A stretch of 64,000 nt of DNA from CAXXOK01 sp963675925. GTDB taxonomy: Bacteria; Bacillota; Clostridia; Christensenellales; Aristaeellaceae. Under the pieces are notes generated by a model. It ran no database searches and had not been told where the DNA came from. It saw only the letters and a program-made list of their open reading frames with translations. Where the stretch lies: contig CAXXIB010000004.1 in NCBI GenBank assembly GCA_963675925.2, positions 1,240,001-1,304,000 of the forward strand, written 5' to 3'. Shown here one piece after another: positions 16,282 to 24,653 of the stretch. The number at the start of each line of letters is the position of its first letter. Within the stretch, counting starts at the first letter, position 1. The position numbers and the translations under genes are program-made.

Positions 16282-18396
16282 TCAGGCCTTGGCTTGCAGC
16301 TTCTGCAAGCTTGCTTGCTCGTCTTCCGCCATCGCGGCAATGCTTTGGTGCAGCCTTGTGACGATGCGCGTGTTTTCATCATTGATCGGCGCATCCGGGT
16401 TATAGCGTATCCCCTCGCCGAAGGTCAGCGTTTTCAGCTTTTTGGAGGCGTAGATCGGCACAAACACCGCTGCTTTGTGCGTTTTCTTATACAGCGCCGG
16501 TGCTATCATCGCAAAGCCGGTATACAGCTCACCGATGCCTTCCTCGGCATAGCCCTTGTCGCCGGGGCCAAGGTTATCGCCCCGCTCAGGGAACAGCAGC
16601 AAATTGTCGCAGGCCTGCATGGCATCCACCGTCATGCGGAAGGTTTTAATCAGCGAACGGGGGTTGTTGCGATACACGGGGATGGTATCCAGGCTTTGGA
16701 ATGCCCACAGGAAGAAGCGCGCAAACAGCTTGGTCAGCGGCATTTTCAGCCACTCCGGGCACCAGTCCTGCCGCACGGCAGTATTCATGTAGATGTAGTC
16801 AACAATCTGTTCCTTGTCCATCATCTCCGCAATGCCCCAGGGGCGGAAGGGGATGGGTACATGCAGCGTGGCCGCCACGGGGCCGTAGACCTCGCCATGG
16901 TTGCACACCAGGATGATGGTGCCGTCCTCCAACCCCTGCAAATGTTCCTTCCCCAGCACCTTGTGGGGCATTAGCAGCCGTAAAAAGAAGATGATGATCT
17001 TCAGGCCGAAACGGTTGATGTACTTATGCACGACCACGGTATCAAGCTGCTTTTTCAGGGCCGGGTTATCCTCATCGCTGAGGGTTAAAAAGCGCTTTAA
17101 CTTTTGGAAATGCCGGTTGTTCAGCGGAAAGCGCAGCGCAAGCAGAAAGGCCGCGACAGTCAGCAACAGCGGAGGTAGTATCATCAGCGGACGGAAATCT
17201 TGCAGGATCTGCGTAAACTCAATCGTCGTCAGGTTAACACCGGCAGGCAGCGACAGGGCGGCCAAAAGCAGCAGCGCAAACAGCTGTCCCGCCAGGATGG
17301 AAAGCTCCGTGTTTACGGAACGGATGGTTCCGTAGCCCTGCATATGGTCGCGCAGGCGGTATTTTGCCACGCTGGTCATTTCGCGTTCGATCTGCGCCAG
17401 GCTGGTGACCGAAATACTCAAACCCGCCGAGCACAGCCCAAGCATCAGGTAGGTCATCAGCAGAGAACTATCACCCGATACCATACGGTAGAATAGAAAC
17501 AGCGAATAGCCCCACAGGAACAAACCGATTAGCAGTAGGTTCAGTGCGGCCGGGCGGTGGTGCTTTAAGCGCAGCAGGAAAAAGTCCGTCACTTCGCGCA
17601 TGGTGATGGTACATGCCACCGATATGGCAAGACAGGAAATAATCTCCTTGGCGGTGATGCCGATGAAGGTATACACCATAATCAGCGTCATTTGCAGCGC
17701 AATTAGAATCAGCGTATGCATCCGCTGGTATGCGCCGTAGGCGTTCATCTGCCGCAGCTCCGCAGCCATGCGTTCCGCCGTTTCCTTGTCCAGTGGTTCG
17801 GGGCGGTTTTCCATGGCGATGGACTTGCGGTCGCGCCAGAGGATATACCCCTCCAGCAGCACGCCCAGGGCATAGCCGCCCAGCATATACCAGGCCGATT
17901 GTACTTGCAGGGCTGTAAAAAACAGCGCGGCAACTGCGCCGCACAGCAACACTTGCAGCAGCGTGAAGAAGAGCACAAACGCGCGCTTGCGCATGCGCCC
18001 GCGCATGACGCTGCCCACCAGCCCGCGGGCGATTACGCCGCGCACGGTCAGTACCAGGGTTATGGCGGAAATTTCCCAAAAATGGGATACATGGGAAAAG
18101 AAGGGGTACACCACCCACAGCATCAGCGTGAGTAAAAACATCAGCGCCAGCAGCACGGTGCCGAGGATGCGGGTACGCCGTGTCAGGCTTTTGCGCCGCT
18201 CACCGGTATAGGTTTGGGCATAGGCGGTTGCGGCCGCACCGGACATAAACAGCGCACCGCCGAAAACCGGCGACAGCGTGTACGCGTCCGATACCGTCAT
18301 GGAATACAAATAGTTGTAGAGCGCAGGCAAGGACATCATCACCAGCATAACCCGCCGGGACGATGCCCATGCCGTCGCTTGTGTCTTTTTGGCCAA
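16282..18396 (-). CDS. membrane protein with MFS-like domain and C-terminal PlsC-like acyltransferase domain
   Basis: A 704-residue fusion. Residues 1 to about 445 hold about twelve hydrophobic segments in an MFS-like arrangement. Residues about 470-704 form a cytoplasmic LPLAT/PlsC-like domain. Motif I reads CNHGEVYGP: the histidine (about residue 497) is present, but the position of the HX4D aspartate is a glycine. FPERGD near residue 600 stands for the FPEG motif. The protein may acylate and move a lipid, as inferred for LplT/Aas-like fusions, or the domain may be altered in activity. The start is TTG at 18396, 10 bases after AAGGAG. It lies 14 bases after alaS, so the two are in one operon. 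Confidence 0.8.
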   Translation of the reverse strand: MAKKTQATAWASSRRVMLVMMSLPALYNYLYSMTVSDAYTLSPVFGGALFMSGAAATAYAQTYTGERRKSLTRRTRILGTVLLALMFLLTLMLWVVYPFFSHVSHFWEISAITLVLTVRGVIARGLVGSVMRGRMRKRAFVLFFTLLQVLLCGAVAALFFTALQVQSAWYMLGGYALGVLLEGYILWRDRKSIAMENRPEPLDKETAERMAAELRQMNAYGAYQRMHTLILIALQMTLIMVYTFIGITAKEIISCLAISVACTITMREVTDFFLLRLKHHRPAALNLLLIGLFLWGYSLFLFYRMVSGDSSLLMTYLMLGLCSAGLSISVTSLAQIEREMTSVAKYRLRDHMQGYGTIRSVNTELSILAGQLFALLLLAALSLPAGVNLTTIEFTQILQDFRPLMILPPLLLTVAAFLLALRFPLNNRHFQKLKRFLTLSDEDNPALKKQLDTVVVHKYINRFGLKIIIFFLRLLMPHKVLGKEHLQGLEDGTIILVCNHGEVYGPVAATLHVPIPFRPWGIAEMMDKEQIVDYIYMNTAVRQDWCPEWLKMPLTKLFARFFLWAFQSLDTIPVYRNNPRSLIKTFRMTVDAMQACDNLLLFPERGDNLGPGDKGYAEEGIGELYTGFAMIAPALYKKTHKAAVFVPIYASKKLKTLTFGEGIRYNPDAPINDENTRIVTRLHQSIAAMAEDEQASLQKLQAKA

Positions 18397-18410
18397 AGAC
18401 CCTTTACTCC

Positions 18411-20189
18411 TTATTTTACAATAGCTTTAATGCGCCGCACCCCTGCGGAGGAGCTTTCTTCCTTTTTGATCTTGAAACTGCCCAGCTCGGATGTGTTTTG
18501 CACATGCGGGCCGCCGCAGATTTCTTTGGAGAAATCGCCGATGGAGTACACCTTCACCTTTTCGCCGTACTTGCTTTCAAACAAGCCGATAGCGCCCTGG
18601 GCTTTGGCTTCGTCCACGGTCATCTCTTCCATGGTCACGGGCAGCCTGGCGGCGATGACATCGTTGATGATGGCCTCCACCTTTTGCTGCTCTTCTTTAT
18701 CCACCTTGCGGCCAAAGGAAAAGTCAAACCGCAGCCGTTCAGCAGTGATGTTGGAGCCTTTCTGCGCAACCTCGTCGCCGAGCACCTGGCGCAGGGCCTG
18801 GTGCAGCAGGTGGGTCGCGGTGTGCAGCTTGGTGGTCTGCTCGGAATGGTCGGCCAAGCCGCCTTTGAAGGTCTGCTCGGCACCGGCATGGCTTTTCTTT
18901 TGATGTTCTTTAAAGCTTTGCTCATAGCCGGCCATGTCAACCGTCAGGCCGCGTTCCCTGGCCAGCTCGGCTGTCATTTCGATGGGGAAGCCGTAGGTAT
19001 CGTACAGATGGAAGGCGCTCACGCCGTCAATCTGGGTACCGTCCAGGCGGGTGACGATTTTTTCAAACTCGCGCGTGCCCTGGTCCAGGGTCTTGGCAAA
19101 GCGCGTTTCTTCCGTAGCGAGCTGCTCCAAAATGAACTTAGCATTGCGTTCCAGTTCCGGATATACGGCCTTGTACTGGTCGATAATCACCTGCGAAATC
19201 TGGCCGGTAAAGCCGGCGGGCAGGTTCAGTTCCATGCCGTAGCGCACCGCGCGGCGGATTAACCGGCGCAGTACGTAGCCCTGGCCCATGTTGGAGGGCG
19301 CCATACCCCGGTCGTCGCCAAGAATAAACGTGGAGGTGCGCATGTGGTCGGCCACGATGCGGAAGGCTTTTTGGTTGTCGGCATAGGTTCTGCCGCTGAG
19401 CTCGGCAATTTTTGCGAGGATGCTTTCAAACAAATCCGTCTCGTAGACGTTGTCCTTGCCAAGCAGAACGCAGATCGTGCGCTCCAGCCCCATGCCGGTG
19501 TCTACGTTGGGCTTTTGCAGGGGCTCGTAGCTGCCGTCGGCGGTTTTGTTATACTGCATGAACACATCGTTCCAGATTTCCAGATAGCGTCCGCAGTCGC
19601 AGGCAGGGGAGCAGTCCGGGCCGCAGGGCGCTTTGTCGGTGATGATGAACATCTCCGTATCCGGACCGCAGGGGCCGGTTGCACCGGCGGGGCCCCACCA
19701 GTTGTTTTCCTTGGGCAGGAAGAAGATGCGCTCGCTGGCTACACCCTGGTCGCGCCAAAGCTTAGCGCTTTCCTCGTCGCGGGGGGCGTTTTCATCGCCG
19801 GCAAACACGGAAAAAGCCAGTTTGTCCTTGGGGATGCCCAGGTAGTCCTCGCTGGTTAAAAACTCCCAGCTCCAGGGGATCATCTTCTCTTTGAAATAAT
19901 CGCCCAGCGACCAGTTGCCAAGCATCTCAAAGAAGGTGAGGTGGCTGGCATCGCCAACGTCGTCGATATCGCCGGTGCGGATGCACTTTTGTACGTCCGT
20001 CAGCCGTGTCCCTTCGGGGTGTTTTTCGCCAAGCAAATACGGCACCAGCGGGTGCATACCCGCGGTGGTAAACAGTACGGTGGGGTCATTCTCCGGCACC
20101 AGCGACGCCGACGAGATCACCGCGTGACCTTTATCCTGAAAAAACTGTAAGAACATCGCACGGAGCTGGGCGGAATTTGAGAGTTTCAT
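18411..20189 (-). CDS. alaS: alanyl-tRNA synthetase, short form
   Basis: AlaRS charges tRNA-Ala and edits misacylated products. The ATG at 20189 has GGGGAGA ahead of it; MKLSNSAQLRAMFLQFFQDK is the standard N-terminus. The class II catalytic core is complete (TAGMHPLVPYLLGEKHP, GNWSLGDYFK, TGMGLER, RRLIRRAVRYG). The editing domain keeps the zinc ligands HTATHLLH (about 457) and CGGPH (about 557; CGGTH is more usual). The protein ends at residue 592, just after the editing domain. The DHHA1/C-Ala domain present in ordinary AlaRS of about 870 residues is missing. There is no sign of a frameshift, because a coupled gene starts 14 bases later. Confidence 0.95.
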   Translation of the reverse strand: MKLSNSAQLRAMFLQFFQDKGHAVISSASLVPENDPTVLFTTAGMHPLVPYLLGEKHPEGTRLTDVQKCIRTGDIDDVGDASHLTFFEMLGNWSLGDYFKEKMIPWSWEFLTSEDYLGIPKDKLAFSVFAGDENAPRDEESAKLWRDQGVASERIFFLPKENNWWGPAGATGPCGPDTEMFIITDKAPCGPDCSPACDCGRYLEIWNDVFMQYNKTADGSYEPLQKPNVDTGMGLERTICVLLGKDNVYETDLFESILAKIAELSGRTYADNQKAFRIVADHMRTSTFILGDDRGMAPSNMGQGYVLRRLIRRAVRYGMELNLPAGFTGQISQVIIDQYKAVYPELERNAKFILEQLATEETRFAKTLDQGTREFEKIVTRLDGTQIDGVSAFHLYDTYGFPIEMTAELARERGLTVDMAGYEQSFKEHQKKSHAGAEQTFKGGLADHSEQTTKLHTATHLLHQALRQVLGDEVAQKGSNITAERLRFDFSFGRKVDKEEQQKVEAIINDVIAARLPVTMEEMTVDEAKAQGAIGLFESKYGEKVKVYSIGDFSKEICGGPHVQNTSELGSFKIKKEESSSAGVRRIKAIVK

Positions 20190-20231
20190 GGTTTTCTCCC
20201 CTTGTCTTGTCAATAGTTTACATACCCCAAT

Positions 20232-20260
20232 ATTATAGGGTTTGCGGGGGATGATGTCAA
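20232..20260 (-). promoter_or_regulatory. alaS promoter
   Basis: On the minus strand TTGACA (20255-20260) and TATAAT (20232-20237) are both perfect and separated by 17 bases. The leader is about 36 bases, too short for a T-box. Confidence 0.9.
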
Positions 20261-20315
20261 ACCTGCGGGGTAAGTTTCTGCGCGTGGGAATGCGGGCTTT
20301 CGCCAGCGGTCTTGC

Positions 20316-20344
20316 TTGACATGAAAGCCATGGAACTGTACTAT
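20316..20344 (+). promoter_or_regulatory. promoter of the sortase-like gene
   Basis: TTGACA (20316-20321), 17 bases, TACTAT (20339-20344). It is divergent from the alaS promoter, with about 55 bases between the two -35 elements. Confidence 0.85.
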
Positions 20345-20385
20345 GAAATAACCAATAAAGCACCGACAGGCAAGAGGGAAACAGC

Positions 20386-21834
20386 ATGAGATCGGATCGG
20401 GATCAGACCGGAAGAACGCCGCGCCGAAACCCTTCGGTGCCGGTTCCCGGCATGCCGTATCGCTTCCATACAGACGCGGAGGAAACACCGCCCCCACAGC
20501 GAGGGCGGAATTTTGATTTCATTGAATCCGTACCGCTTGCCTCCCGGGAAGACGGTCCCGTGGAAGATGCCTATAACCCCTGGGAAGAAATGGGCTGGCA
20601 AGGCGGGGAGACGGCGTTTCCCGCTGCAAAAGAGCCGGAAGTTTTGCAGGAAGAGCGCTTCTTTAAGCCGATGCTGGACATCGACCGCAAAATGCCCGAA
20701 TTGTATAACGCCTACGATGGAAGTGACGAACCCGATGCGTTTGAACAGACCGCGCCGGTGCGCCAGACCTTGGCCGACGAAGCCGAAGTATTCCGTGACC
20801 CGCCACCCCCGCCCCCTGTGCCCGAAAAAAAGAAACGGGAGCCGTGGCGCGTGGCTGTGGTGCTCAGCTGTATTGCCGCGCTGCTGTTTTGCGGCATCGA
20901 GATCTACCGTATCTCTAAAGATGTTATCGACAGTGAAACCAAACTGCGGGAATACCGCGAGCAGTATTTGATAGAAAATAATATCGATTTTATCCGCAGT
21001 GCACAGGCAGTGGCGCTGCGCCCGGCGGGGGAAACCTATCCGCCCACGGCTTCGCCTGTGCCTAGGGTGACACCGGCACCGACTGCCCGCATACAGCAGT
21101 CCGACCCGCTCATCGGGGTGATGGCAGACGCAGATCCAAACCAGACCGTAGCGCCCGGCACGGAAACGCTGCCGCCGCGCCAGAAGCTGGATCGCTACCC
21201 ATTCAACCCACTGCTTATCCAGCTGGAAGAAGTGAATACCCTGCAAACGGTTAACCCCGATATCGTCGGCCATGTGCTGATCGACGGCGTGCTGGACGAG
21301 CTTGTGGTCATGCGAAACAATACCTATTATCTCAACCACAATTCGTCGGGCGATTATTCCGGCTACGGCGCGGTGTTTGTCGACCAGAATATTACCTTCC
21401 GCTATCCGCCGGAAAATATTGTGCTCTACGGGCGGACATCCAACGAAGGAAAAACCTTCGCACCGCTGAAAAACTATGTCGAGCAGGGAATCGAGTATGC
21501 GCGCCAGCATCCGTTCATTACCTACCGGGGGCTGTATGAAGAAGCGCGTTACGGCATTATCGCTGTCATTAAATCCTCCGGCGATCCGACGGCGGCAGAT
21601 TACTTTGATGCGCAGGTGCTCTCCTTTGCTACCGACGAGGAAATGCTTGCGCATGTAGGCAGCGCAATCGCAAAGAGCTTGTACAGCTTTAACGCCGGGG
21701 TGCTGGCAACCGACCGATTATTGACGCTTGTTACCCTGTCCGATGGTACGGACCTGAGCCGCATTATCATCGTCTGCCGTATGCTTCGGGAAGGGGAAGC
21801 CGGGTATGTTGCCGGCGCTACACCCATTCCCTAA
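20386..21834 (+). CDS. class B sortase-fold membrane protein lacking catalytic His and Cys
   Basis: A 482-residue protein. Residues 1-150 are a charged, proline-containing cytoplasmic region ending in PPPPPPVPEKKK. Residues 155-176 are a single membrane helix. Residues 215-265 are a Pro/Thr linker. From about 280 to 475 comes a clear SrtB-like domain: NPDIVGHVLIDGVLDELVV, YYLNHNSSGDYSGYG, FVDQN, FDAQVLSF. In active sortases the histidine sits in YGH and the cysteine in TLxTC. Here they read LYGR (R350) and TLVTL (L451), while the arginine position (R459) is kept. Transpeptidation is therefore not expected; a scaffold or substrate-binding role is inferred. GAGGG lies ahead of the ATG. Confidence 0.85.
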   Translation: MRSDRDQTGRTPRRNPSVPVPGMPYRFHTDAEETPPPQRGRNFDFIESVPLASREDGPVEDAYNPWEEMGWQGGETAFPAAKEPEVLQEERFFKPMLDIDRKMPELYNAYDGSDEPDAFEQTAPVRQTLADEAEVFRDPPPPPPVPEKKKREPWRVAVVLSCIAALLFCGIEIYRISKDVIDSETKLREYREQYLIENNIDFIRSAQAVALRPAGETYPPTASPVPRVTPAPTARIQQSDPLIGVMADADPNQTVAPGTETLPPRQKLDRYPFNPLLIQLEEVNTLQTVNPDIVGHVLIDGVLDELVVMRNNTYYLNHNSSGDYSGYGAVFVDQNITFRYPPENIVLYGRTSNEGKTFAPLKNYVEQGIEYARQHPFITYRGLYEEARYGIIAVIKSSGDPTAADYFDAQVLSFATDEEMLAHVGSAIAKSLYSFNAGVLATDRLLTLVTLSDGTDLSRIIIVCRMLREGEAGYVAGATPIP

Positions 21835-21896
21835 AGGGAACGCAGGCCTTTACGGCGAATATTCGCAAGAGAACAACGTTTGAGGAGGCTCCCACA

Positions 21897-23144
21897 ATGC
21901 AGGATGGATGCATCAAACCCGGAACATTTCTACTCCCAAACCCGGCTACGGATCTGACCGCGTGGGCCTGTGTGGCCTGCGATCAATATACGTCGCAGCC
22001 TGCCTACTGGCAGGAGGCGGAGATGCTCGTCGGTGATAAGCCCTCTGCGCTGCGGCTGGTGCTGCCTGAAATTTACCTGGACGAAGCCAAAACGCGCGTC
22101 CCGAAGATTCATCAAACCATGCAGAAATACCTGCAAAACGGCACCCTGACACCGCAGGTGCAAAACGGCTTTGTGCTGGTGGAACGCATGGCGGGCGAAG
22201 GCGCGCGCGTGGGGCTGGTGGCTATGCTGGATTTGGAGTGCTACGATTACCGGCCCAATACCAAGCTGCCGGTACGCGCAACCGAAGGCACGATTCTGCA
22301 GCGCATTCCTCCGCGGCTGTCCATTCGCCGGGATGCGCCCCTGGAGTTAAGCCATGTCATTTTACTGATTGACGATACGATGCAAAGCGTGGTCGAGCCG
22401 CTGTTTGAAAAGCGGGCCGCGCTGCGTAAGCTGTATGATTTTCCCCTCATGATGAGCGGCGGGCACCTGACCGGCTATGCCGTGACAGACGATAAGGATA
22501 TCCAAAGCGTGTATGCCGCGCTGGATGCCCTGCAAGCGCAAAACGACATTCTGTTTGCGGTAGGGGACGGCAACCACAGCCTGGCCGCTGCCAAGAGCTA
22601 TTGGGAAGAACTCAAGCAATCCCTGCCGCCGGATGCCCTGCAAAATCACCCTGCGCGCTATGCCATGGTGGAGATTGAAAACATCCACGACGATGCACTG
22701 ATCTTTGAACCTATCCATCGTGTACTCTTCGGGTTTGATGGGGATAATCTGCTGGATGAACTGGCAGCCTATACAGACCGCAAGGGCTGGTCGCTGGGTG
22801 CAACCCAGAACGGCCATAGCATAACCATGGTGTATGAGGGCAAGGAAGTGCAGCTAAGCATTGCCGATTCCGGCGATCCGCTGCCCGTTGGTGCGCTGCA
22901 AACCTTTCTGGATGAATGGATGCAGGGCCGGGAGGGATTGACGCTTGACTATGTGCACGGCGAGGAAACGGCGCGGGCGTTGGCGGCGCAGCCAAATACC
23001 ATTGCGTTTTTGCTGCCTGCACTGCATAAAAGCGAGTTATTACCCGCCGTGGAAACACTCGGCGCGCTGCCGCGTAAAACCTTCTCCATGGGCGAGGCCC
23101 ACGAGAAGCGCTACTACATGGAAGCTAGAAAAATAAAGCCCTGA
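21897..23144 (+). CDS. DUF1015 family protein
   Basis: A 415-residue cytoplasmic protein of the DUF1015 family, widespread in Clostridia and of unproven function. Family marks are VACDQYTSQPAYW near the N-terminus, FAVGDGNHSLAAAKSYWE in the middle (about residues 218-235) and KTFSMGEAHEKRYYME at the C-terminus. GAGGAGG precedes the start. It follows the sortase-like gene by 62 bases without a terminator, so both may share a transcript that ends at 23194. Confidence 0.9.
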   Translation: MQDGCIKPGTFLLPNPATDLTAWACVACDQYTSQPAYWQEAEMLVGDKPSALRLVLPEIYLDEAKTRVPKIHQTMQKYLQNGTLTPQVQNGFVLVERMAGEGARVGLVAMLDLECYDYRPNTKLPVRATEGTILQRIPPRLSIRRDAPLELSHVILLIDDTMQSVVEPLFEKRAALRKLYDFPLMMSGGHLTGYAVTDDKDIQSVYAALDALQAQNDILFAVGDGNHSLAAAKSYWEELKQSLPPDALQNHPARYAMVEIENIHDDALIFEPIHRVLFGFDGDNLLDELAAYTDRKGWSLGATQNGHSITMVYEGKEVQLSIADSGDPLPVGALQTFLDEWMQGREGLTLDYVHGEETARALAAQPNTIAFLLPALHKSELLPAVETLGALPRKTFSMGEAHEKRYYMEARKIKP

Positions 23145-23153
23145 CAGCTGTGT

Positions 23154-23194
23154 GAAAACGAACCCGGTGATAGGCCGGGTTCGTTTTCATTTTT
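23154..23194 (+). terminator. Rho-independent terminator
   Basis: GAAAACGAACCCGG and CCGGGTTCGTTTTC pair over 14 bp (23154-23188), followed by ATTTTT. It ends the sortase-like/DUF1015 transcript before the arginine cluster. Confidence 0.9.
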
Positions 23195-23255
23195 CATCCT
23201 CGCTGAAAGCGGTTGAAATTGGTGCAAAACGGGACAAACAGCACATGAAATAACC

Positions 23256-23284
23256 TTGACAAAATCTTGTATTTCATGCATAAT
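23256..23284 (+). promoter_or_regulatory. argG promoter
   Basis: TTGACA (23256-23261), 17 bases, CATAAT (23279-23284). The start near 23291 lies inside the ARG-box-like palindrome. Confidence 0.85.
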
Positions 23285-23287
23285 TTA

Positions 23288-23301
23288 CGAATAATTATTC
23301 A
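23288..23301. promoter_or_regulatory. ARG-box-like ArgR operator
   Basis: CGAATAATTATTCA matches the ArgR consensus TGAATWWWWATTCA at 13 of 14 positions. It overlaps the expected transcription start, the ideal place for arginine-dependent repression. ArgR itself is not in the window. Confidence 0.7.
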
Positions 23302-23314
23302 AGGGGGCATTGTG

Positions 23315-24538
23315 GTGGCAAGTAAGATGAAGGTCAATAAAGTGGTTCTGGCGTACTCAGGTGGTTTGGATACCTCGGTGATTATACCGTGGCTGAAAGA
23401 GAACTACGACAACTGTGAAGTCATTGCCGTATCGGCGGATGTGGGCCAGGGGTCTGAGCTGGAAGGCTTGGAAGAAAAGGCTATCCGTACCGGTGCAAGC
23501 AAACTGTATATTGAAGACCTGAAAGAGGAATTCATTACCGACTTTATTTATCCCACCATGCAGGCGGGCGCGGTGTATGAAGGCCAGTACCTGCTGGGCA
23601 CCAGCTTTGCCCGCCCCATCATTGCCAAGCGCATTGTTGAAATCGCCCTTAAAGAAGGGGCCGATGCCATCTGCCACGGCTGCACCGGCAAAGGCAACGA
23701 TCAGGTACGGTTTGAGCTGGCTATCAAGGCCTATGCGCCGGATATGAAAATTATCGCGCCCTGGCGCGAGTGGGAACTGAAAAGCCGGGACGATGAAATT
23801 GAATACGCCGAAGCGCATGATATTCCCCTGAAAATCAACCGTGAAACCAACTATTCTAAAGATAAAAACCTCTGGCATCTCTCCCACGAGGGAATGGATT
23901 TAGAGGACCCGAAAAACGAGCCGACCTACCAAAAGCCCGGCTTTTTGGAGATGTGCGTCAGCCCGGAGCAAGCACCAGACAAGGCCACGTATGTGACCAT
24001 TTCGTTTGAAAAAGGTCTCCCCGTTTCGGTGGATGGCGAAACCCTTGCACCCATTGCCATGATTGAAAAGCTGAACCAGCTTGGCGGCGCCAACGGCGTG
24101 GGCATCGTGGATATGGTGGAAAACCGCCTTGTGGGCATGAAGAGCCGCGGCGTGTACGAAACTCCCGGCGGCACCGTGCTGTATGCCGCGCATCAGGCGC
24201 TGGAATCCCTGTGCCTGGACCGCGATACCCAGCACTATAAGGATGTCATCGCCAACCGCTTTGCGGAGCTGGTGTACTTCGGCCAGTGGTTTACCCCGCT
24301 GCGCGAGGCATTGACCGCGTTCGTGGACAAAACACAGGAGTTTGTGACCGGCGATGTGACGCTGAAACTGTACAAAGGCAATGTGATACCCGCTGGCATT
24401 CAGAGCCCCTACAGCCTCTATTCCGAGGAGATTGCCACGTTTAACGAAGATGAAGTTTATGACCAGAACGATTCTGCCGGCTTCATCAACCTGTTTGGGC
24501 TTCCGTCGGTTGTCCGCGCAAAGCTGCAAGGGAAATAA
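23315..24538 (+). CDS. argG: argininosuccinate synthase
   Basis: ArgG joins citrulline and aspartate using ATP to give argininosuccinate. The ATP pyrophosphatase loop AYSGGLDTS lies near the N-terminus, followed by ADVGQGSELE, CHGCTGKGNDQVRFE and KSRGVYETPGGTVL. I chose GTG at 23315 (MASKMKVNKVV), 7 bases after AAGGGGG; another GTG at 23312 and an ATG at 23327 are alternatives. The 407-residue length fits the family. It opens the arginine cluster behind its own promoter and ARG-box-like operator. Confidence 0.96.
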   Translation: MASKMKVNKVVLAYSGGLDTSVIIPWLKENYDNCEVIAVSADVGQGSELEGLEEKAIRTGASKLYIEDLKEEFITDFIYPTMQAGAVYEGQYLLGTSFARPIIAKRIVEIALKEGADAICHGCTGKGNDQVRFELAIKAYAPDMKIIAPWREWELKSRDDEIEYAEAHDIPLKINRETNYSKDKNLWHLSHEGMDLEDPKNEPTYQKPGFLEMCVSPEQAPDKATYVTISFEKGLPVSVDGETLAPIAMIEKLNQLGGANGVGIVDMVENRLVGMKSRGVYETPGGTVLYAAHQALESLCLDRDTQHYKDVIANRFAELVYFGQWFTPLREALTAFVDKTQEFVTGDVTLKLYKGNVIPAGIQSPYSLYSEEIATFNEDEVYDQNDSAGFINLFGLPSVVRAKLQGK

Positions 24539-24581
24539 GCTGCTGATTTGTAAAACGGGCCAATTGATGGCACCGTAAACG

Positions 24582-24618
24582 CGTCCCGGCAATGTAAGCG
24601 ACTTGCGCTGCCGGGACG
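24582..24618. repeat. stem-loop between argG and argC
   Basis: CGTCCCGGCA (24582-24591) and TGCCGGGACG (24609-24618) form a perfect 10-bp stem with a 17-base loop. No U run follows, so it is not a standard terminator. It may stabilise or process the argG-argC transcript or act as an attenuator. Confidence 0.5.
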
Positions 24619-24653
24619 ATAGCAAGACCAATCGCATTGAAATGGAGCTTGAC

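Noticed and set aside
20190..20260. T-box or other riboswitch ahead of alaS
   Set aside because: The consensus promoter leaves a leader of only about 36 bases, too short for a T-box.
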